This document shows positions 1-10,870 of a stretch of DNA of 64,000 nt, piece after piece. This DNA is from Prochilodus magdalenae (taxonomy: Eukaryota; Chordata; Actinopteri; Characiformes; Prochilodontidae), in the NCBI GenBank assembly GCA_024036415.1, contig JAMWET010000950.1:973001-1037000 (forward strand). The letters run 5' to 3'. Under the pieces are notes generated by a model. It was not told the origin of the DNA. It was given only the letters and a program-made list of their open reading frames with translations, and did not search any database. Made by a program: the position numbers and the translations under genes. The first letter of the stretch is position 1, and the number at the start of each line of letters is the position of its first letter.

Positions 1-166
1 AATGTCAAGTATATATAATATATGTATATAATATATTTGTATTATGAGAGGTTTGCTTTTAAATATGATGAGTAATTAGAAATAATAATCTACGAAAGTT
101 ACATTTCTGCTGCAGCTGCTTTTTGCCTGGAGCTTTTGTAAATGTTATATTCACTGTTTTCTATAG

Positions 167-3100
167 AAATTGACCAGAACAAAGACCGCATGTTGGAGAT
201 TCTGGAGGGGAAGGGTCTGAGCTTTCTCTTTCCCCTACTGAAGCTGGAGAAAGAGCTTCTGAAGCAGATCAAAGCAGACCCTGCCCCCCAGAGCATTTAC
301 AAGTGGATCAAAGACAACATTTCGCCCAAACTCCACACAGACAAGGGTTTTGTCAACATTCTAATGACCAGGTACAAAACACAGCAGAACAATAATCAGT
401 GATTTTGGAGACGACATGTAAACCGTTTTTGATAATGTATGCTCATAAAAATGTTAAGCCTTAAACACATAGTTAAGCAGTTAGTTGTGCCAGCAATTTT
501 AGGTAGTAGTACTAGTAAAACAGTACTCCTGTAAAAACTGACCCTGTATTTGTGTGACAGCTTCCTGCAGTACATCTCAGCTGAGCTCTGCCTATCTGAA
601 GGTGATGAGAACCTCTGTGCGCCCACTAAAGAGCAGCTGGACCAAGAGAAACAGCTACTGCTGGCTTTTAAGCCAGTCATGCAAAAGTTCCTCCATGACC
701 ACGCTGACCTGCAAGTCAGTGCTTTGTATGCTCTGCAGGTGCACTGCAACACATATGCCTTCCCCAAAGGTATGTTGCTTAGCACTTGACATTTAAGTGA
801 ATTAGTATAAAAGTCAGACAATATCTGATGTTTTTCATTTATTCTTTTAGGAATGTTGTTACGCTATTTTGTCAACTTTTATGACATGGAAATCATTGAA
901 GAAGATGCATTCCTTGCATGGAAAGAAGATATTACCCAGGAATTTCCTGGAAAAGGAAAAGCCTTATTCCAGGTAACAGTTGGTTGTGGGTTATTTTTTT
1001 TAATTAGGGGAACTATACAGTGCGGTCCATAAGTGTTGATACCCCTTGTAAACATGAGCTAAATGGGCTGCAAAAAGCATTCTCTATTACTTTTCCTTTT
1101 GATCTTTAATGCAAATTTAAATTATAATACTGTGTCGTTTGGGTAGTTAAACATTGGCCAAACATTAGAAAATAAACGGCAGGATTTTGAAAAGAGTTTA
1201 CAGGCTAAACATTCACCTCTTGCTCAATGACTGCACCGACCTACAGTCAGTGGTTCTGCTCTAATACTACAGAACTGCTGCTTAGCTAAGCTTATCATGC
1301 ATATTTTTAAGGCATTTAGGTCAGGGGATTGGAACGGCCATAGGAAAACCTTTCAGGAAACCAGTTTTGTGACACCATCTTGTCGAATTAAAGAAGGCTA
1401 CAAAAGCTACTTCAGACTTTAAGTGCAGAATACACCTAGGGCTGGGTGGTAAAATAATGTAATCACAGTAAAACTTTTCATCAATTGCAGCAAAACAGAA
1501 ATATGATAAATGTTTATATGTTATATGTAATAGACTATTCTCACACATGCTTTCTAGAGAGCCCTGTTGGGATTTTTTCCACTGTAAGGATAACAGTACT
1601 TGCTGCCACCAGAGGGCGCACATCTAAGCATTTCAACATGATTCAATGAGAGAAAGAGGGAGGGTGCGTTTGGCCAAAAATTGAGTTGAATGGAGCGAAC
1701 AACATTCTGTTCTCGTGCAACCAAATGTGAGTGAGAATAGAGTGGTATGTGACTCTGCTGGCCTTAAATTAAATCACTTCTGTTTGTGCCAAAGTGCTCT
1801 GTGTATTAGAGCTTTTTAGACAAATTTTAGTGTTGGTGCATTTCCAAAAACCAAAAGTGAATGGAAGGAGGGTAGGATAAAGCTGGTTTCACATGCAGAC
1901 TATTTTTAACAGCTGGCTGACACGAATCAGCCCTGTTACAAGCACAGCAGGCAGACCTGATGTTACTGTAGAGAACTACAGCGACCAGATCAGACAAAAA
2001 GCACTGATTTTAGTTTAAACACGCCTAAATGTAGTACGTTGTATGTCTGATGTAGGGGGTTCATCCTGCAGTTAAAGCTCAGAGGTGTCTTTTACCCAGA
2101 AAGCAGCAGAGATATTGCAGTTCTTCTGCCCCTAAAACTACTAAGACAGAAGTGGTAGCCTTGTAGCAACCGAACATCTAAAAATAACCTCTTTTCTTTT
2201 AGCTGTAAAAACCTGTACAACTGTCTCGTATGATTGTAGCCAAGTGTTATTTTCTGACCATGAAGGGTTTGTAGCCACAATTATCCACCATTAAATTTGA
2301 TTTACTCAGCTTTCACTCAGTAACAAACATCAACCTCTAAACATGAAATAAAACCTTTATCAGTGTAATTATATTAGGGCTGTACCCAACTCAGAATTTT
2401 GTTGGTCGAATCGGATTCGCCTGTCTTGGTCGACGATTTGACTATTCATTCATGTTTTTTCTCCATGTACATTATCTAGTAATCAGTAAATCAATTTGCA
2501 TACGTTTCAGATCCAATGTCTTTCTCATTTAGAAAGTCAGCAGAGTCACAGGAACAATAACAGGATATTGCGTTGGGCAGCAGCTCGTATTTATGCTAAA
2601 CGTTAGCACTAATAGCTTATAGTCTTTTTAATTTTACTTCTAACAGCTTCTTCAGTAGGAGGACCCTTCGTCTTTCATCTCTCATAAATAATGAACTGCT
2701 AAATAAAACCAAATTAGTCCATATTTAAATTATTTTTAGATGAAAAGAAGAATGGTAAACCTGAAACCGTTTAAATAATTATTTCTAAATAAATTATTTA
2801 TCGGCAGGCATATTAATGACTGTACTTATCTTTAAATAAAGATAATCTTAGTTGCAGATGAATAAATATAAATATCTGTAATTTCTAAAATACTGTAGGT
2901 TCTAAAATAATGGAATTATAATAAAACATCATCGGTCCAATTTCCTTCTCCGCAAACAGCCGTTATGTCTAAACTGAAAGTCAGCTTACTTGTTTGAAGC
3001 GGTGTTCGATGTCTGACTAAATGACGAGCAGAATTTGGTTTCCTTTGTTCGGATTCTCTTCTTCTAAAGCTTCTCCAGACTTTCTCTAAGACATCGTTCC

Positions 3101-4076
3101 ACCCGTGTTTCTCAGCTTTACAGCTTCCTTAGCTGTGAACCGCCAGCACATGTTGTCACGTGGATTGAATTTTTTAGCCAGCATGCGTCACAGCCCAGCT
3201 AGAACTTACATATATATTTATTATTCCCCTTTAATAATTATTAAAATGTCTTTTTACAATCTTCTTGTGCATTTTTTGTAAGCTTTAGTCTGGGGGGAGA
3301 AAAAGCTCACTGTTGTCAGTCGACTTGAAAAGTCTCAATCGACTTAAAGGGTCGCCGACTGACGATTCGAATTGTCAACTTCTAGAGGGCAGCCCTAAAT
3401 TATACAATACATTTTTGTGATAATTTTTTTTCGCAATATTACCCAGCCCTAGATACAGCAATGTACACTTTTTTTACAAAAAAAAAAAGTTTGAACACAA
3501 CCTTGTGTTGAAAGTGTTGTTTTTCTGCCGTTTTTATTTTAAATAAAATAATTAAGATTTAAGTTAATATTGTGAAAAGATTAAACTGATCCAGTTGTGT
3601 TTATGTATACTAGAGGTGCCAATGTGTTTGGAGGTCACTGAAGATTCTTTCAGCCTCTTAAAATCAAGAAAAGGGAGATAAAAGGGGAATTATTTTTGAG
3701 GGATATTAGTAGTATATTTTTAATCGAATTTGCCAAAGTAATGCAGAGACAAAATAGCATAATATAGCCAGATGTTCTGTCATATCTTGCTTAAGATTTT
3801 TGCAGTAAAAACAAAGTGAATAGGTAGTAGAGGAACAATTTGTTTATGATAATCAAATAAAACATTTATCAGCATGCGCACATTGATGTCATTCGTAGGC
3901 GTGCTAATGTTGGTGCTGAACCTTTGTTTTCTAATAAGTGGCTGTTTTCAGACATAACGCTAGTTACATGCAGTAAGTGTAAATAGTAAAATGTCTGTTT
4001 CTTTTCTCAGGTAAACCAGTGGCTGACGTGGTTAGAGACAGCTGAGGAAGAGGAGTCCGAGGAAGAGGGTGATTGA
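167..4076 (+). CDS. eif4g2: eIF4G2 / DAP5 translation factor, C-terminal exons (5' part outside window)
   Basis: Four exons are visible: 167-371, 561-769, 851-972 and 4011-4076. All have AG/GT borders and their phases join into one frame ending in TGA at 4074-4076. The product is the C-terminal W2 (HEAT-type) domain of eIF4G2/DAP5/p97, an eIF4G-like scaffold for cap-independent and upstream-ORF-dependent translation in the cytoplasm. Family hallmarks are the runs KPVMQKFLHDHADLQVSALY, FYDMEIIEEDAFLAWKED and FPGKGKALFQVNQWLTWLE, and the acidic tail EEEESEEEGD. Residues in this domain are known to bind Mnk kinases. The gene starts left of the window, so the MIF4G and MA3 domains are not seen. 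The last intron (973-4010) is about 3 kb and mostly transposon. Fish may carry two eif4g2 copies; I cannot say which this is. Confidence 0.95.
1017..1045. repeat. Tc1/mariner-type terminal sequence fragment
   Basis: ACAGTGCGGTCCATAAGTGT begins at about 1017, followed by TGATACCCC. The form CAGTG...AAGT(A/G)TT... is the usual outer end of fish Tc1/mariner elements and their short derivatives. The opposite end was not found, so this is at most a solo or truncated end. Confidence 0.4.
1437..3451. mobile_element. hAT-like non-autonomous element, outer copy
   Basis: The stretch begins TAGGGCTGGG at 1437 and ends with the exact inverse CCCAGCCCTA at 3442-3451. This terminus is typical of fish hAT elements. 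The flanking octamers AATACACC (1429-1436) and GATACAGC (3452-3459) agree at six of eight positions, as expected of an old 8-bp target duplication. No transposase frame was seen inside. About half of its length is a second element (2375-3397). It lies in the last intron of eif4g2. The borders are firm; the family assignment rests only on the ends. Confidence 0.65.
2375..3397. mobile_element. hAT-like non-autonomous element, nested inner copy
   Basis: It starts TAGGGCTGTACCC at 2375 and ends GAGGGCAGCCCTA at 3397, so the two ends are inverted repeats. It is flanked by AATTATAT (2367-2374) and AATTATAC (3398-3405), a 7/8 match and a good 8-bp target-site duplication. Just inside the ends are paired motifs built on GTCGA and CGATT (2404-2440 and 3320-3366). 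No coding frame is visible. A truncated second copy of the same family lies at 39244-40067. Confidence 0.75.
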
Positions 4077-5200
4077 GAACCCAGCCAAAGCTTAGTAACA
4101 GAGTCCCAGTGTATTCTGCTAATCTGGTAGCATATTGCTCTCCCTTTGGTTACCCTACTGTAGTAACACAAGCTCTGTCACATACATGACACGCTATGCA
4201 GCTAGACTCATGAAGCATACAAAACCAATTATGAATAATTGTAATAAATATAAGGCTTTGAATGTCTTTGCTAGCATTATAGGCTACTTCAGTTACATAA
4301 TGTTTGCTTCAGTAGTAGTCAGTTTTAGCTTCTGCTGTAGACTCCATGTGGGAATTTGGAAAAGGTTTTACTTGACCCTTAAACTCAAGTAGACTTTATT
4401 TGGTGCATAAAAGCTTGATTGATTTGCTTGCAATCATTAATCTAAAACCTAGGTTAATCTTGCTAAGGGGTAACACAAAATTGTGTGGTTAAGGGGCTGT
4501 CTGCTGTGCTGTCTGGAGATTTCTCCATGTGGCCCTAGGATGGGTGCAGTGGCTGTTCATCCTTCAACATTTATGCACAAAATCCAGTAAACTATAAGGG
4601 TTAACTTAATGGTTTTCGTTTCTGTAACCTTTTAAGCAGTTGTCAGTTTCTACCTCCTGAATTGGATTTGAGTGCAAGGTTATAGAGGGCACTAAAGCTA
4701 CAATTATCTTGTAGAAAATCAAGGTCCAGAAAATCTGATGCAAGTTAGAAACTTAAGCATAGCACATCTAATTCCAAGAGTTTTAGAAAACCTTTTTAAA
4801 TGCTTTGCAGAGGACTTTTTATTGTTAGAAGAATCAGAAAAGAACGAGCTTCATGGTGTCAATTAAAGCCCCTGCTGTCCACTCAATACCTTTTAATGGC
4901 CAAGGCAACGTTTCCCAAGGATGAACCCCCTTTTTGCATTTTGTTATTTGGACAAATGAAAGGCTTTTGCCCTTGTCAATGAGTAGTGCTTAAGACTGTC
5001 CGTTATTGACAAGTGTTTTAAATTTATTTGTAAGGTCTCAGTTGCATTACCTTTGCTTCATTATCAGAATTTTTTTTTCCTGGGATGTGTGCAGCTATCT
5101 GTATGTAATAATATAAATGGCTCACGTTAACATCATGTTATGGTAAGATTGCTCCACCATCATTGCTTAACTTTCAGTAAAGAAACACTTAACCACAAAC
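4077..5200 (+). other. Probable 3' UTR of eif4g2
   Basis: There is no credible coding frame between the eif4g2 stop and the facing gene. A long 3' UTR is usual for this gene. An AATAAA lies at about 4244, and a variant AGTAAA at about 5177 could end a longer form. The exact end is not determined. Confidence 0.45.
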
Positions 5201-5494
5201 ACTGCATGTGTGATTATTCTGATGTTTCCCTGCAGAGATGTATTGTTTAAGAAGTGAACAACACTTAAAAGCCCCATCATAGGTTACATTCTTTAATAAG
5301 TATGACACCCTACAAGTCAGAAAAACACTTCTTTTAGTTATTTATTTATTGAAGGTGCTATAAAATGTTAGATTCTCTGATGTATGAATATTTTCATCTA
5401 ACTGTCTTGGCTCTGTAGTACTGAAATTACTGAAATTCACTGCTCTGTTTTAATATTGTTAAATCAAGGGAGATAACAGCATGACTTGTGCAGT

Positions 5495-5500
5495 TTTATT
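5495..5500 (-). terminator. Poly(A) signal overlapping the stop codon of the coiled-coil gene
   Basis: Read on the minus strand, 5500-5495 is AATAAA, and the gene's TAA stop (5498-5496) lies inside it. If it is used, the 3' UTR would be only a few tens of bases. Confidence 0.5.
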
Positions 5501-8500
5501 CTTCATCGGTGGGAATCCAGAAGTATTCAACCGTTTTCCGACCTCTCCTTAGAGGGCTGGAGTCAGGAGCATCTCCCATTGGTGACAGTTCACTGAAGTG
5601 AGTTGGTCCTGAGTCTCTTCCCACCCTGGGGGCAGCAACCCTGAGCATGGTTCTGAAATGGAACAGCCCTGCGGTCACTTGTACTGTATTTGATGGAGTA
5701 GGGGAGTAAACATGATCTAGGGAACAAAGGTGATTCTGCAGTGCAGCTGTTGTACCTTCCTGTTCCTCTGTCTGAATCCTCGCTGCCTGCTTCAGCTGTT
5801 GAAATGTACACCGGATCTCCCTCCTAAGAGGTGGAAGATAAACACACTTGGCCATTGGCTACATGTTCACAGGGAAACTCTATTGACATGTCTGCACAAT
5901 TAAATGGCTGAGATAATAGGAACCAGGCATCTAGTAGTGTATTTACAGCCATATCATGTAGTCACATTTTGTGAGGGATCTTTTAGATCCATTAAATATG
6001 TAGACCAGTTTTTCTGCATACGTTGTTTGCCCCTGTTGACCCTGGGGTGGAACATTCTTCATTTGCACTGGGTGATGTTAGGAACGAAAGAATACCACAT
6101 TGTTTGATGGAAATGAAAGTGATCTTCCTACTGGGTTGAATTCAAAGACACCCTGAAAATCAATACAAAAAAAATGATGCAGCAGGCTAGTCCGTTTAAA
6201 ATTCCATTGCAGCAACTCAAAATGGTACTCAGTAGTTTGGATGGCCGCCATGTGCTTGTATGCATCCCTGGACCAGGGCATCACTGAGCTCCTGGACAGT
6301 CTGAACTGCAACCTGGTGGCGTCGGATGGACCGAAACAGTGTCCTAGAGCTGTTCCGTTGGATTTAGGTCAGGCAAACATGGCCAGTCAATGGTATCAAT
6401 TCCTTCATCCTCCGAGAAGTGCCTGCATACTCTCGCCACATGAAGCATGCACCAGGAGGAACCCAAGACCCACTGCACCAGCATAAGGTCTGGCAAGAGT
6501 CCAAGGATTTAATCTTAAAATCTTAATAGCATTCAGGCTGCAGTTGTCTAGCCTGTAGAGGTCTGTGCGTCCTTCCAGGGCTATACCTCTCCAGACCATC
6601 ACTGACCTACCACCAAACCGGTGATGCTGAATGATGTTGCAGGCGGAATAATATTCTCCACCGCATCTCCAGACCCTGTCAAGTCTGTTACATGTGCTCA
6701 GGTGAAACCTGCTCTCATCTGTGAAAAGCACAGGGCGCCAGTGGATGATCTGCCAATTCAGGTGTTCTATGGCAAATGCCAATCGAGCTCTATGGTGCTG
6801 GGCAGTGAGCACAGGTCACCCTCATAAAGCATTTTGTAGGGCTCTGGCAGTTCTCATCCTGTTCCTCCTTGCCCAAAGGAGAAGATAGTGGTCCTGCTGA
6901 GGGGTTAAGGGCCTTCTATGGCCTTGTCCAGCTCTCCTAGAGAAGCTGCCCGTCTCCTGCAACAATCTCCACCATACTCTTGAGGCTGTGTTGGGAGACA
7001 CAGCAAACCTTCTGGCAATGGTATGTGTGATGTGCCATCCTGTACCTCTGTAGGGTCCGGGTACTGTACCATGGTACTAGCAGTGACGGTGACCCAAGCC
7101 AACTGCAAAACTAGTAAAAAAGTTAGTCAGAAAAGATGAGGGGGGACAGAATGTCAACGACCTCCACCGTTTAAACCATTCCTGTTCTGGGGGTCGTCTC
7201 ATTGTTGCACCTCTAGTGCACCCACAGACCCCCACCCCCCACCCCCCTTTCAACTTAACTGACCTGATTTTTGAGCAGTCTATATACACACAAACAGTGC
7301 TCCTATACGGTAAATGGAGCTGATACATGGGCATGTAGTGTAGATACACAGAGGTTATAACAATGCGCCAGTAATAGGTTGTTATAAGTGTGACAGTAAA
7401 CTACCAACAATACCGTGAAGTTTCTTGGAGTTCCGTCATGGTTCCTCAGGATCTTGACCTTCTGGTCACTTTCAGTCATACACAGGAAGTAGCTTTTTAT
7501 GTTGGCTTGGCACTGAGTAAAGAGCAAAAGTTTGATTTATCCATTCAAACGTACAGGGACCCAAACATCTCAGTCCGACTCTATAAAGCCGATGATCATG
7601 ATCAGATACAGATGAGCAGTAATCAACAAGCTGCCTTTCAGTCCGTGATCAGGGTGCTGTAGATACGTACTGCTTTGTTCTGCCTCTGAGATTTAAGGTC
7701 CTCCTGGGTTCTGAAGATATCTGCTAGGGCTTGGTATTTTTCCCTCCAGCTGAGGCACTCACTGATTCGCTCCTCCTTCTCTCTTTCTGCCAGCCTGCGC
7801 TCCTGCTCGGCCTGCTGCTGCGCCTTGCTGGCCCTCTCGCTCTGCTCCTCAGCTGCTGCAGCCCTGCGCCTCCAGCTTGCCTCCCTATAGACATGGAGCT
7901 GTTAGTACATACCCACGCCTATATCAGCACATACGTTTAATGAACAGTGACTGCACTTTTCTTTGATTTTCGAATTCTCCTCTGTCAGCTCCTTCAGCCT
8001 GTGTCGCAGTGTGTTCCTCTCCTCCTCCAAGCCTCTGTTCTCCCCCAGCAGAAACTGCTTCTCCCCAGACGTCCTCTCCAGCTTCAGCTTGGTCTCAAAG
8101 TAATTCTTCTCAGTCTGAGCCAAAAGCAGCTGCAGATTTGTGTGCTGTAGAAAGATGGCTGATGATCAGTTTAAAGGAAGCTGAAGCTCATGTATGTGGG
8201 TGAGACTTCAAACTAGTACCCATATCATATGCCTGTAAGTCTATTGTTTGACTTTCTAAATGCAGGTCTCTGCCACTACAGCTAAACGTGAGCTAGGGTT
8301 CATATAATAACTCTGTGTGGGAGCCTTTGGAGAATTCTTCCAACGTCTGGTTACCATCACCACCACTCTGAACAATTCTGACTTGGCACATGACGGGTCA
8401 TTGATTTGAGTGTTTGAATTATATTTTAAAAATATACAATATGCAAATATCCTTTAGGAGAGTGAAGTCACATTCACACCCAGGTTTATATACCTCTTTG

Positions 8501-10870
8501 CTGAGATGCTGCAGGTCTTCACTGAGTCGTGCTTTCTCAGCCAGTGTCACATCTCTTTCTTGCCTGCTCTCCACTGCCCGAGCCTCTGCCAGGGTCCGGC
8601 TCTTTTCTGCCTCCCCTCGAGACATGTCTGCCTCCTCTGCTGCCCTGGAGCACAGAGACGCCCTCTGCTGGCTCAGGTGGAGTTTCTGTTTCAGCTGATT
8701 ACACCAGGAGGTAGTGAATTAGTCAGCCTGTAGCAGAAGTCAACTGATCAGGTCCTGGAGGGTGGCAGTCCAGTTTAGTGATATCCCTTCTCAAACTCAC
8801 CACCTTAGCATGTTTAAGAACTGTGCTGGACACAAGCCTTCCAGGACCAGAGATGATTTATGCAGTAGAAGAGATTGTAGTGTACATGCAGTACCACAGA
8901 TGTAAGTAAAATGTTAATCAAGTAATTAGATTATTATTGGAATATTAGAATGATTAAAATATTAATCTTTCTTAAATACTTAATACTTTATTCGGCTAAA
9001 GCCAAAATATTTAATGTTGTGCCCCACCCTCCCCACTAGGATCTCAGAAAGCTGTTATTAATTACAGGATTGCTGGACTAGACTGAAAGTCCTGGAAAGT
9101 CTGCTTATCTTGAGGATTCCTCCTGGAGCTGTGTCGTGATGGTACATATCTGAGATAATTACCTCTTTAACTTCGGCCTGTAGTTCCTGGTTGAGGTTTC
9201 TGAGGTTCCTCATGGTGAGCTCACTCTCTGTTCGCATCATGATTCTCTCCATGTGTATCTCATTGGACAGATACTTGTTCTCCTTCTTTAGGTCCTCACA
9301 TTCCTAAAGACAAGGAAAATTAGTGGCACAGGGCGCACAGCCTGTGTTGCAGTTAGGAGATGTAGTCTGATGTTGTGTATTGCCGTGATTAACCCTTTAA
9401 GGCAGCTATAACAATTATTGCATGCATGCTATGGTGGACAAGTCTACAGAATTCTAAATGCTAAAAATTAAACTGTTTATCTTGCATACAAACTAACTTA
9501 ACATTAAAATAAATACTCATAAACATAACATAGATAAAACTTTATCTTTTGAGGTGGTTAGAAGAACAGAGGTGAGTTTTACAAGGGTCAAAAGGAAAGG
9601 AAGAGCTTGCTTAGCATCTGGCAGAGTCATCTGACATGTGAGAAGTCTTGTAAGAAGTGGGTTTGAAGGTCAGAAACCATTTTTACACAAGAGCTTTGAT
9701 GAAGATTTGTGCAAGGCTCTAAGCAAAGCTTGGTATCAGCCATGTTGTAGTCTGGAAATGTATTTCTTAAAACAGTCTAAATGATTTCATTAAATAGATC
9801 CAACAGGAATGCTAAGAAATGCTATAGCATTGAGTTATCATGCTGTATCTTATATTAAAAAGATTGGATACAATTTGGATTCATCCCAGTAACAAACCAA
9901 AAACCACTCAGGGCGCAGCCAAATGTGAAACGCCCGAATAGGAATTGTGGGCTGATGCTGATATACAGTATTTAAACCCTAGAGAGAATATTTGGTCTCC
10001 TCTTCTCTGAGCCATACCTCACTTGCAAAGGATGCTACCAACACAGCAAAAAGCTATATATATATATATATATATAGTGAGTCAGGTATAGCAATAAGGC
10101 CTGTCCTTGCGTGAAGTGTGAAAACACTGTAAAGTTTCAAAAACACTAGCAATTCTTCATGCTTACGGAGACTAAGACAGAGGTCTATTTTTATGTATGT
10201 AATATATCTACACACTACCCGGGGCTGAGTTTTCTGAAAGTGTCTTAGCATGAAGATGATTGAAGAGCGAACAATGCACTGATCACTTTCAGTAAAGAGG
10301 ACCTTATCACAAAGAGTGATTTGGAAACCTGGTTCACAGGTGTTGGCACATTGCAGTAAAGCCCTGTGTAATGCACCTGTCAAAAAGCATTCAGTGAAAT
10401 TGTTACCCTGTTTCCCAGTTTTAGATTAAGTCTAAACCTAATCTTAATAGTATTTTTAATGGTGATACATTTGTTTTTCAATTTAAACTAGTCCAGAATT
10501 AGGCTTAACCCACGTAATCACACAACTCACACAACCTTAAAACAGAGCCTTTCAGTCCTCTACACGTTGAGTTGACCTGTGCAGCTCTCACCTTCCTCTT
10601 GCGCACCAGCTCGCCTTGCAGGTGATTGATCTGGAGGAAGGTACCGCTGCTGCTGAGGGCACTAACTGGCCTGACCGCTCGTACAGGCCTGCGAGGAGGA
10701 TGCGACCTCTTTGAGGCATCCTTTATCTCCTCCATGCTGTCCTTCCCAAATCGGCTGCCCATGTTGTTGCTGCTGACCGAGTAGGACTTGTACATGCTGT
10801 TGTCCAGCATTGGAGGTTTGGACAGAGACAGAGCCTGGAGGTCTCCATGAGATGTGGCCCTCAGGGTCAT
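5496..10870 (-). CDS. Unnamed coiled-coil protein (about 450 residues)
   Basis: Eight exons, read downward: 10870-10592, 9303-9163, 8694-8494, 8144-7957 (or to 7935), 7884-7671 (or from 7880), 7512-7414, 5823-5756 and 5652-5496. Both alternatives at the exon 4/5 join keep the frame, giving 448 or 454 residues. The N-terminal 93 residues are Ser/Arg-rich and disordered-looking, beginning MTLRATSHGDLQALSLSKPP. Then comes a long Glu/Lys/Leu heptad-rich coiled coil (about residues 94-310), for example LKELTEENSKIKEK and RLAEREKEERISE. A compact tail follows with SYFLCMTESDQKVKI, DGTPRNFTEGDPVYIST and a C-terminus KTVEYFWIPTDEE. I do not recognise the family. Cytoskeletal, centrosomal or ciliary roles are common for such proteins but are not shown here. 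It faces eif4g2 tail-to-tail and is divergent from lyve1. Confidence 0.75.
6240..7110 (-). mobile_element. Dead Tc1-like transposon in an intron of the coiled-coil gene
   Basis: On the minus strand, 6812-6405 reads as the middle of a Tc1 transposase. It has HHRARLAFAIEHLNW, the catalytic-Asp block PVLFTDESRF and the VWR...GGRSVMVWRGIALEGRTDL stretch that leads to the second Asp. Upstream sequence on the same strand, to about 7110, reads as more transposase in shifting frames with stops. The frame is broken and the downstream D/E part is degraded, so it cannot be active. It lies wholly within the intron 5824-7413. Clean terminal repeats were not located, so the ends are approximate. Confidence 0.75.
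7288..7365 (+). repeat. Fragment of a dispersed repeat (shared with 12783-13090)
   Basis: CAGTGCTCCTATACGGTAAA followed by TGGAGCTGATAC matches, with substitutions, the inverted sequence at about 12840-12890. Both continue into a GTAGTGTAGATAC / GTGAGTACATGG-type segment and a GGTTATA segment. It is an intronic repeat of unknown class. Confidence 0.45.
8748..8852. mobile_element. Short inverted-repeat element, MITE-like
   Basis: TCAGGTCCTGGAGGGTGGCA at 8748 is mirrored by the inverse of CCTTCCAGGACCAGA ending at 8852. The arms of about 26 bases agree at roughly three positions in four, and the whole is about 105 bases. No coding capacity. It lies in the intron between exons 2 and 3 of the coiled-coil gene. 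Confidence 0.5.
10055..10076. repeat. (TA)n microsatellite
   Basis: About eleven uninterrupted TA units in intron 1 of the coiled-coil gene. Confidence 0.9.
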
